DNA from: Spirochaetaceae bacterium
GTDB taxonomy: Bacteria > Spirochaetota > Spirochaetia > Treponematales > Breznakiellaceae
Length of the DNA stretch: 20,812 nt
Reading direction: 5' to 3'
NCBI GenBank assembly: GCA_031279965.1
Contig: JAITHM010000071.1
Location: forward strand, 1-20,812
Below are positions 15,634 through 20,812 of the stretch, one piece after another; position 1 is the stretch's first letter; each line of letters starts with the position of its first letter. A model generated the notes under the pieces. The model searched no databases and had not been told where the DNA came from. It saw only the letters and a list, made by a program, of their open reading frames with translations. The position numbers and the translations under genes were made by a program.

Positions 15634-15791
15634 AAAAAAATTTCCTATCCAACGACAGCCCCTTTCTGTTACAACAAAAAATATATCAAAGCAGAAAGGG
15701 GCTGATACCGCAGGGCTTGCCCTGCGGTAGTTCATTGGATTTTTTGATGAGGACGGCCCCGATCTGCTTTTTTGAGCAGAAAAAAATTTCC
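15634..15791. repeat. Palindromic element flanked by 12-nt direct repeats (MITE- or REP-like, or structured RNA)
   Basis: Identical AAAAAAATTTCC copies at 15634-15645 and 15780-15791 flank 134 bp. Inside, ATCCAA (15647-15652) and TTGGAT (15735-15740) enclose two hairpins: CAGCCCCTTTCTG (15656-15668) with its exact complement at 15692-15704, and an 11-bp stem at 15706-15716/15719-15729 with a 2-nt loop. The outer stem runs straight into a T-run (15741-15745). The form fits a small non-autonomous mobile repeat or a three-way-junction RNA. The A/T-rich direct repeats could be chance. Confidence 0.6.
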
Positions 15792-15829
15792 CTAATTATT
15801 TATGCAAAAAAAGCCGACAATTAAGAAAA

Positions 15830-17422
15830 ATGAAAAACTTAGCCGTTTTGTTAATTATCGCCGCGCTTCCTGGCGCGCTCTTTGCCCTCGGCGAAAAAAC
15901 ATTAAGCGCTGGAGGGAGCGCTTCGTGGCGGCATGCTTCTGTTAAACGGGAGCTTGCCGAATTGAATGGGGTGCGTCCTGAGCCGGTGCTCACGCTTGCT
16001 TCGCAGGGACGTGCGGAAGAGACGACAGATCTCTATCTTTCATTTGATGAGGGAAATTCTGCACGGTTTCATGATAATGCAGGCAACTATACGGTTCGTA
16101 CTGGGGGACAGATCCAGGCGGCGGACAAACAATTGGCGCGGCGCGGCGGTGGTGCGGCGCTTTTTTCCAATATACAGACTGTCGCTTATCACGCGGGCGT
16201 CGCGGAACCTCTTGTCATAACGCCCAAAAGTCCGGCAGCGCTCTTTGCACCTGGCCGAAATATTGGTGATTTTAGCATAGAATTCTTTTTGTACCCGGCA
16301 AATATGGAATCCGGCGAAGAAATTTTTGACTGGACGGCCACTCAGCGGCGTGCTTCCGGCAGTCAGCTTGCAAATCATCTTCAATCTATTCAGGCGATTG
16401 CCGCGAAAAACCGGGTGCACTGGACATTCGAAAATTTCTTTACGGCGCCTGATGGTTCGGCAAGCAAAAATTTGACGCTCACTTCCCGCACGGCCCTTAC
16501 TCCACGGCGCTGGAGTCATCATCTTATTCGCTTTGACGCGGGAACAGGTATGGTGGAATATATAGTAAACGGCACGATTGAAGCGATTAGTTACGCAACA
16601 ACGACAGGCACCGAAGGAAGTGAAGTTTGGACTCCTGTTGCCGGTGAGCGGGGACGTTTTGCCGCCGGACGGCAGTTTAATGGCATCCTTGACGAGATCA
16701 TTATTTCCGGTGCATTTTCGCGCGCCGAGACACCGCACCGTTATACCGGCAAGCACGGTATGTTTGAAACAGCACCGCTTGACATGGGAGCGCGGGGATG
16801 CAAAGTTCGCAAGATTGATGTTTCAGGTGGGATAATAAAGCTTTCAGGCAATTCTATGCGCAACACGTATCAGCGGGGCGGGAATTTTGTCTTTGACGGG
16901 GGTGCAGCGCTGCAGTTTTTTATCCGCACTGCCAATTCCCCCACCGCTCTTGAACAGGCCGTGTATCAGCCTTTTAAAAGCGGTATGCCGGTTGACCTTC
17001 AATCGGGACGTTATGCACAAATTCGCACGGATTTCTATCCGTCAGGCGATTTAGAAACGGCGCCGTACCTTGAAAATCTTACACTAGAGTACCTTCCCAA
17101 ACCCGCTCCTCAAGCTCCGGTTCGGTTGCATGCAACAGCGCGGGATGGTTTTGTCGATCTTGCCTGGCGGGAAACGGCGGGCGAAGAAGTCCGTGGATAC
17201 CTTGTCTATTACGGGACACGGCAGGGCGAATATTTCTGCGAAGATGCAGCGCTTGGAGCATCACCTCTTGATGTGGGCAAAGTAACCCGCATCCGCCTTG
17301 ACAATCTCAAAAACGGGGTGTTATATTATTTTGCGGTTGCCGCTTACGATGATTCCGGACCAACGTTCCCGGGAGAGTTCAGCGGAGAAGTCTCAGCGCG
17401 GCCGCTCAGGATGCTTGAATGA
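15830..17422 (+). CDS. Secreted LamG-like protein with C-terminal fibronectin type III domain
   Basis: Predicted exported protein with no catalytic motif. The 530-residue product has a signal peptide (MKNLAVLLIIAALPGALFA), then a concanavalin A-like/LamG jelly-roll region (about 65-300). In it are DLYLSFDEGNSARF, GGGAALF, GDFSIEFFLYPAN, a RWSHHLIRFD strand, VEYIVNGT and GRQFNGILDEIIISG; the last is typical of LamG repeats. A second beta-rich region (about 315-430) follows, then an FN3 domain (about 432-527: APVRLHATARDGFVDLAWRE, YLVYYG, LDNLKNGVLYYFAVAAYD). LamG and FN3 modules usually bind glycans or proteins outside the cell. Its stop overlaps the next start (ATGA), so it heads a tightly packed operon. 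The ligand is not inferable. Confidence 0.8.
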   Translation: MKNLAVLLIIAALPGALFALGEKTLSAGGSASWRHASVKRELAELNGVRPEPVLTLASQGRAEETTDLYLSFDEGNSARFHDNAGNYTVRTGGQIQAADKQLARRGGGAALFSNIQTVAYHAGVAEPLVITPKSPAALFAPGRNIGDFSIEFFLYPANMESGEEIFDWTATQRRASGSQLANHLQSIQAIAAKNRVHWTFENFFTAPDGSASKNLTLTSRTALTPRRWSHHLIRFDAGTGMVEYIVNGTIEAISYATTTGTEGSEVWTPVAGERGRFAAGRQFNGILDEIIISGAFSRAETPHRYTGKHGMFETAPLDMGARGCKVRKIDVSGGIIKLSGNSMRNTYQRGGNFVFDGGAALQFFIRTANSPTALEQAVYQPFKSGMPVDLQSGRYAQIRTDFYPSGDLETAPYLENLTLEYLPKPAPQAPVRLHATARDGFVDLAWRETAGEEVRGYLVYYGTRQGEYFCEDAALGASPLDVGKVTRIRLDNLKNGVLYYFAVAAYDDSGPTFPGEFSGEVSARPLRMLE

Positions 17423-18219
17423 GTATAGACCGCGCAATTGAACAGCAAATAATCAATTTTACTCGTGTAATGCCTGCGTTGCCGCAAACAGCAAATGGTA
17501 TTATGAATATTTGTAATTCTCGCTTTGTTGATGCGCGGCATCTTTATAAACTTATTTGTGTTGACCCGCTGCTTTTTTGTCAGACCCAGGCGCTTTTTAC
17601 CATCTATTATCCCAAACTTAACACCATTTATAACAGCATTGCAAAAATTATGATTATGCTGAATGTCAATACGGTTAAAAACCATATTATGCCCTTTGCG
17701 GAAAAGACAAAAGACGCGCTTGCCGCTAAATCAATTAATAAAAAAACACTGGAGTATCAAAGTTGTTTTTGGCGGCATGCAGTTGCAACAGGCATTACAG
17801 CCCGCTTTATTGCAAAAGAACGCGGCATAGACCCTGCACAGTTTGAACTTTATTATGCAGCGGGACTTGTCCACGATTTGGGGAAATATTTTCAGGTTGA
17901 AGGAACAAGCCACAGTGAACTTGGCGGTCTTGTAGCAAAAACGGCGGGGCTTTATGAAGGACTGTTAGATGTTATCCTGCATCATCATGATGTGGCGAAA
18001 TCTAAGGGCACAAATGCTGATTTAGTTTGCACGGCCGCCCTTGCAGATTATTTTGTCAATTCCTCGTTGAGTGCGCAGCAAAAAACGGGGAGTAAAGCAA
18101 CGCTTGGCAAAGAGGTTTGGCAGCGGCTTTCAGTATCTCCGGAATTTCTTGAGAAACACAAACAAATGCTCGTAAGCGAAATAAAAAAATGTGATGCCTA
18201 CATAAAGGTGGAGAATTAA
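17419..18219 (+). CDS. HDOD/HD domain signalling protein
   Basis: The 266-residue protein has an N-terminal HDOD-type helical region (MPALPQTANGIMNICNS..VDARHLYKLICVDPLL, about 18-52) and a C-terminal HD core. Candidate metal ligands are all present: His120 in FWRHAVATG, His152-Asp153 in GLVHDLGKYF, His188-190 in ILHHHD and Asp210 in LADYF. HDOD proteins are mostly regulatory, and many lack phosphohydrolase residues; this one keeps them, so a phosphohydrolase or nucleotide-binding role is possible. No GYP motif of c-di-GMP phosphodiesterases was seen. It starts inside the stop of the LamG gene and is followed after 2 nt by the MBL gene. Confidence 0.82.
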   Translation: MSIDRAIEQQIINFTRVMPALPQTANGIMNICNSRFVDARHLYKLICVDPLLFCQTQALFTIYYPKLNTIYNSIAKIMIMLNVNTVKNHIMPFAEKTKDALAAKSINKKTLEYQSCFWRHAVATGITARFIAKERGIDPAQFELYYAAGLVHDLGKYFQVEGTSHSELGGLVAKTAGLYEGLLDVILHHHDVAKSKGTNADLVCTAALADYFVNSSLSAQQKTGSKATLGKEVWQRLSVSPEFLEKHKQMLVSEIKKCDAYIKVEN

Positions 18220-18221
18220 TC

Positions 18222-19139
18222 ATGTTTTATGTGCGCTTTTGGGGTGTTCGTGGTTCAATAGCCTGTCCGGGAAGCTCAACGCTTAAATTTGGCGGCAACA
18301 CAACATGCCTTGAAATACGCGCTGATGATCGTCTTATCATTATAGATATGGGGACAGGCATTGCCGCGTTGGGGAATTATTTGCTTTCGCGCGATTCAGG
18401 CAGTGCGCCAGTCAACAGTGATATATTTTTTTCGCATACTCATCATGATCATCTTGCTGGATTTCCCATGTTTGGGCCGCTGTTTCTTGATTCAACAAAA
18501 CTGCGCATTTATGGGCCGCGTATGCCGGGCAACAAGTCGATAGAGGATGTACTGAGCACTCACATGTCGTATATGTATTGGCCGGTACGCCTGAATGAAC
18601 TTTCCGCATCACTGCAATTTATTGATCTTGGAGTAACACGTCTTGATTTAGGCGGCGGTCTTACTGTTAGTACAACACTGCTTAATCATCCTGTAATTTG
18701 TTTGGGATACCGTTTTGAGTATAAAGGCAAATCAATTGTAACATCATTTGATACTGAAATATACTGGAATATTTTTGAAGAAGGTCCGGTTGATGATTTT
18801 TTTATCGAAGATGCGCTTCGTGCTGGAGCAGAAACGACACCTATCGAAAATCAAAGGCTTCTGGATTTTTATGAAAAGGCAGATATACTAATTTATGATA
18901 CTCAGTATACTGATGAAGAATACACAAGCAACAGGCATCATTGGGGGCATTCAACCTATAAACATGCTATTGCTATTGCAGAGAAAGTAAATGTAAAAAA
19001 ACTGGTGCTTTTTCATCATGATCCTGCACGAAATGATGAATCGCTTACTGAGCTTGAAAAAACATGTGAAACAGCCAGTAAGTCCTCAAAAGGCGTGGAA
19101 ATAATTATCAGTAAGGAAGGAATGGTCGTAGAAACCTAA
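18222..19139 (+). CDS. MBL-fold metallo-hydrolase
   Basis: Predicted cytoplasmic metal-dependent hydrolase. The 305-residue protein begins VRFWGVRGSIACPG and GGNTTCLEI, an N-terminus seen in a class of MBL proteins related to phosphodiesterases and RNase Z-like enzymes. The metal motif is SHTHHDHLAGFP, giving HxHxDH with His72, His74, Asp76 and His77. Further ligands are likely in LLNHPV, SFDTE and LFHHDP near the C-terminus. ADILIYDTQYT and HHWGHSTYKHAI are also characteristic of this class. The substrate could be a cyclic nucleotide, RNA or phosphodiester; the sequence does not decide. GGAG lies shortly before ATG 18222, and the gene is co-transcribed with the HDOD gene. Confidence 0.88.
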   Translation: MFYVRFWGVRGSIACPGSSTLKFGGNTTCLEIRADDRLIIIDMGTGIAALGNYLLSRDSGSAPVNSDIFFSHTHHDHLAGFPMFGPLFLDSTKLRIYGPRMPGNKSIEDVLSTHMSYMYWPVRLNELSASLQFIDLGVTRLDLGGGLTVSTTLLNHPVICLGYRFEYKGKSIVTSFDTEIYWNIFEEGPVDDFFIEDALRAGAETTPIENQRLLDFYEKADILIYDTQYTDEEYTSNRHHWGHSTYKHAIAIAEKVNVKKLVLFHHDPARNDESLTELEKTCETASKSSKGVEIIISKEGMVVET

Positions 19140-19164
19140 TAAGGCACTTGACACGGAGGTCGCA

Positions 19165-20154
19165 ATGTTGAATATTAAAAAAGTTTTAATAGTGCATAAA
19201 GATAGTATATTAAGATTGGCACTGGTCCTTTTCATAATAGCTTATTTCCCATATACGCCGTTTAATATGCTTGCTGCTGCACTGCATACACGCTTTGCCC
19301 CCCACTTTGAGGGGGGGGGTATTGGTGGTATGGCATATACTGAATCAGAGCTTGAAGAAATCAATGTAGATAACGAAGCTTCCGAAGCCGGAATGATGGT
19401 TCCTGTGCCGGAAGAATACCTTGCAACACAGCCGTTGCTGTATTCAGCGTATACTATTCAAAAAGGTGATATGATTGGTGTTATTGCCGAAAATTTTGGT
19501 TTAAACCAGGGAACTCTTGTTTCAATAAACAACATACGAAACAGCCGGGCAATTTATCCCAACGAAATATTACGAATTCCCAATCAAGACGGCATAATGC
19601 ACACTGTTGCCAGCGGTGAAACGATTGCGGCAATAGCAGAAAAATATACTGTCGAACAAAATTCAATAATTACCGCAAACGAGCTGTTTAGTGATAAAGT
19701 AAATAACGGCACCAGGCTCTTTGTACCGGGTGCCAAGCTTAATTTTATGCAGCTTCAAGAAATTAACGGCGATCTTTTTGTATGGCCTGTGCGGGGAAGA
19801 ATTACATCACGGTATGGGTATCGCATCAGCCCGGTAAGCGGCAGCCGTATGTTTCATACAGGTATTGATGTAAGCGCTGTAACAGGCGTTCCAATCCGTG
19901 CCGCTATGTCAGGGCGTATTTCCACGGCAGGCTATAATGATGTGTTTGGTTATCATGTGGTGATTGCGCATCATTCAAACTACCGGACACTTTATGGGCA
20001 CATGAGTGCAATACGCACACGCAGCGGTGCGTATGTTAAAACTGGCGAGGTCATCGGTTATGTGGGCAATACCGGCCAAAGCACCGGTTCACACCTCCAT
20101 TTTACCGTGTACAAAAACGGCGTTACGATAAATCCTTTATTGTTAATGAACTAA
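19165..20154 (+). CDS. M23 family peptidoglycan peptidase with two LysM domains
   Basis: Predicted cell-envelope endopeptidase acting on peptidoglycan cross-links. The 329-residue protein has an N-terminal signal anchor (about 15-40). LysM repeats lie at about 94-139 (YTIQKGDMIGVIAENFGL) and 145-189 (HTVASGETIAAIAEKYTV). A complete M23 domain follows (about 227-323) with Zn ligands His231 and Asp235 in HTGIDVS, His279 in YGHM, and HLHF (His310/His312). GGAGG 5 nt before ATG 19165 fixes the start. Codons 49-52 contain a G9 run (19311-19319), preceded by a C6 run, right after the membrane anchor. It lies 25 nt after the MBL gene and before a strong terminator, so it closes the operon that begins with the LamG gene. 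Confidence 0.93.
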   Translation: MLNIKKVLIVHKDSILRLALVLFIIAYFPYTPFNMLAAALHTRFAPHFEGGGIGGMAYTESELEEINVDNEASEAGMMVPVPEEYLATQPLLYSAYTIQKGDMIGVIAENFGLNQGTLVSINNIRNSRAIYPNEILRIPNQDGIMHTVASGETIAAIAEKYTVEQNSIITANELFSDKVNNGTRLFVPGAKLNFMQLQEINGDLFVWPVRGRITSRYGYRISPVSGSRMFHTGIDVSAVTGVPIRAAMSGRISTAGYNDVFGYHVVIAHHSNYRTLYGHMSAIRTRSGAYVKTGEVIGYVGNTGQSTGSHLHFTVYKNGVTINPLLLMN

Positions 20155-20199
20155 TACACATCATTAAAAAATCGTCTTTAGAGTTTTAAGCTTAGAGAG

Positions 20200-20229
20200 C
20201 GCCGCAACATACCTGTTGCGGCGTTTTTA
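20200..20229 (+). terminator. Rho-independent terminator after the M23 peptidase gene
   Basis: CGCCGCAACA (20200-20209) and TGTTGCGGCG (20214-20223) form a perfect 10-bp stem with a 4-nt loop, followed directly by TTTTTATTTT. It is the clearest terminator in the window and ends the LamG-HDOD-MBL-M23 operon. Confidence 0.95.
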
Positions 20230-20259
20230 TTTTAAATTTTATGTGTAATTTAAAGCAAG

Positions 20260-20289
20260 CTGCATGATATAAGCAAATATATCATGCAG
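20260..20289. repeat. 12-bp perfect hairpin upstream of the terminal lipoprotein gene
   Basis: CTGCATGATATA (20260-20271) is the exact reverse complement of 20278-20289, with a 6-nt loop. Flanking AAGCTG (20257-20262) and CAGCTT (20291-20296) offer an alternative outer pairing. It lies about 100 nt before ATG 20388 and has no T-run, so it may be an operator or 5' leader structure. Confidence 0.6.
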
Positions 20290-20387
20290 TCAGCTTGGTG
20301 TCAAAAATTATTATTTTTATTTACTTTACTTCTACAACGCTATGTTGTTAGAAATTAGACTTTTACAATGTTAATAGAGGTAAAGAA

Positions 20388-20812
20388 ATGAAAAAGAATA
20401 TTTTGGGTGTGCTTATTACACTTCTTTGTGCAAGTGTGTTTAATGCATGCATGGCTACAGGTTTTGGAATAGATAACGGTTCCGGTTTTACTATTGCTAT
20501 TGATGAAAATGCAGTTGGGGTTATATTTGCTGATAAAAAAACGGCATCCGAAGGCGAAAATATAAAGATATGGAGTACGGAAGAATCGTTGCCAACAATT
20601 CTTCCGGCAGACACGTCGCAAACTTCAACTTCCATTTTGGTAAGTTCAGACGGCCTGCTTACTGAACGGTACATGCTCAACAAGCTTGGGTTAAAGACCG
20701 CATGGGCATTCCATTTTAACATGCCGGCTTCGAATGTTACAATTGGATTAAATAACAAGACATCAAGAAACGATCTTGTAACACGAATTAAAATTGTACA
20801 TGCTGGCGATCC
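20388..20812 (+). CDS. Putative secreted lipoprotein (5' part, runs off the window)
   Basis: An open frame starts at ATG 20388, with AGAGG 7 nt upstream, and continues without a stop to the window end, giving 141 visible residues. The N-terminus MKKNILGVLITLLCASVFNAC is a classic export signal with a spirochaete-type lipobox (VFNAC, Cys21). The mature part seen so far is Ser/Thr/Asn-rich with FTIAIDENAVGVIF, IKIWSTEES and MPASNVTIGLNN, suggesting a beta-rich domain, but no family is recognised. It is separated from the previous operon by a strong terminator and so needs its own promoter. Two minus-strand frames across the same bases are shadows. Confidence 0.75.
   Translation, partial: MKKNILGVLITLLCASVFNACMATGFGIDNGSGFTIAIDENAVGVIFADKKTASEGENIKIWSTEESLPTILPADTSQTSTSILVSSDGLLTERYMLNKLGLKTAWAFHFNMPASNVTIGLNNKTSRNDLVTRIKIVHAGD

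Larger units (their letters stand above)
15519..15829. other. Gene-free divergent spacer between ftsK and the LamG operon
   Basis: No credible gene on either strand. Most of the stretch is taken up by perfect inverted repeats (listed separately) and by two copies of a 12-nt A/T-rich direct repeat. The 15830 gene has only a weak purine-rich stretch (AAGAAAA) before its ATG, and no convincing -35/-10 pair was found for either divergent gene. Confidence 0.6.

Noticed and set aside
15532..15735. 67-codon minus-strand frame in the ftsK/LamG spacer
   Set aside because: It runs through perfect palindromes, has no ribosome binding site and no recognisable domain.
15763..15780. TCTGCT/AGCAGA hairpin as a terminator for ftsK or LamG transcripts
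   Set aside because: The A/T-run is on the wrong side of the stem for either strand; it is kept only as part of the palindromic region.
16040..16756. 238-codon minus-strand frame inside the LamG gene
   Set aside because: Antisense to a gene with a clear signal peptide, LamG and FN3 features; the peptide is Arg/Cys-rich and shows no domain.
20363..20758. 131-codon minus-strand frame at the right end
   Set aside because: It is the shadow of the plus-strand lipoprotein gene at 20388, which has a ribosome binding site and a signal peptide.

Overview
The window looks like a chromosomal segment of a host-associated spirochaete, most likely a Treponema relative. This is inferred from three things: export-apparatus genes of a flagellum, lipoproteins with relaxed spirochaete-type lipoboxes, and the overall gene mix (Rnf, class II aldolase, GldA/F/G-type ABC exporter, LysM-M23 peptidase). 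No rRNA or tRNA gene, CRISPR array, transposase or phage gene was seen, so the species is not fixed by the sequence.

Layout. Positions 1-273 (+) hold the end of rnfB, the ferredoxin-like subunit of the Rnf membrane complex. A 168-nt leader with inverted and direct repeats follows, then fba (442-1440, +). The long block 7372 to 1441 is all minus strand, in transcription order: orphan amino-acid-binding lipoprotein, radical SAM/SPASM-like enzyme, UGT-type glycosyltransferase (ATGA overlap with the previous gene), a PD-(D/E)XK-like hypothetical protein, an RsuA/RluB-type pseudouridine synthase, fliQ and fliR. A 312-nt divergent spacer with hairpins separates it from mtnN (7685-8410, +). A second minus-strand block, 12832 to 8477, is an ABC export operon: ATPase, permease, GldG-like auxiliary protein and DUF4340 protein, with overlapping or coupled starts and its own sigma70-like promoter. 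ftsK (15485-12921, minus) lies upstream of it.

Between ftsK and the next plus-strand operon is a gene-free spacer packed with perfect inverted repeats. From 15830 the plus strand carries a secreted LamG/FN3-like protein, an HDOD/HD protein (ATGA overlap), an MBL-fold hydrolase (2 nt gap) and a two-LysM M23 peptidase that ends in a clear rho-independent terminator. After a second strong hairpin a new lipoprotein gene starts at 20388 and runs off the window.

How the genes work together. mtnN clears the methylthioadenosine, S-adenosylhomocysteine and 5'-deoxyadenosine made by SAM enzymes such as the neighbouring radical SAM protein. FtsK and the M23 peptidase serve division and cell-wall remodelling. 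fliQ and fliR supply two membrane parts of the flagellar export gate. The radical SAM-glycosyltransferase pair looks like a small biosynthetic unit whose product cannot be read from the sequence. The points most worth a second look are the palindromic element at 15551-15791, the homopolymer tracts in coding sequence (G9 in the M23 gene, G8 in mtnN, A10 in ftsK) where one-base slippage gives immediate truncation, and the radical SAM-glycosyltransferase pair.
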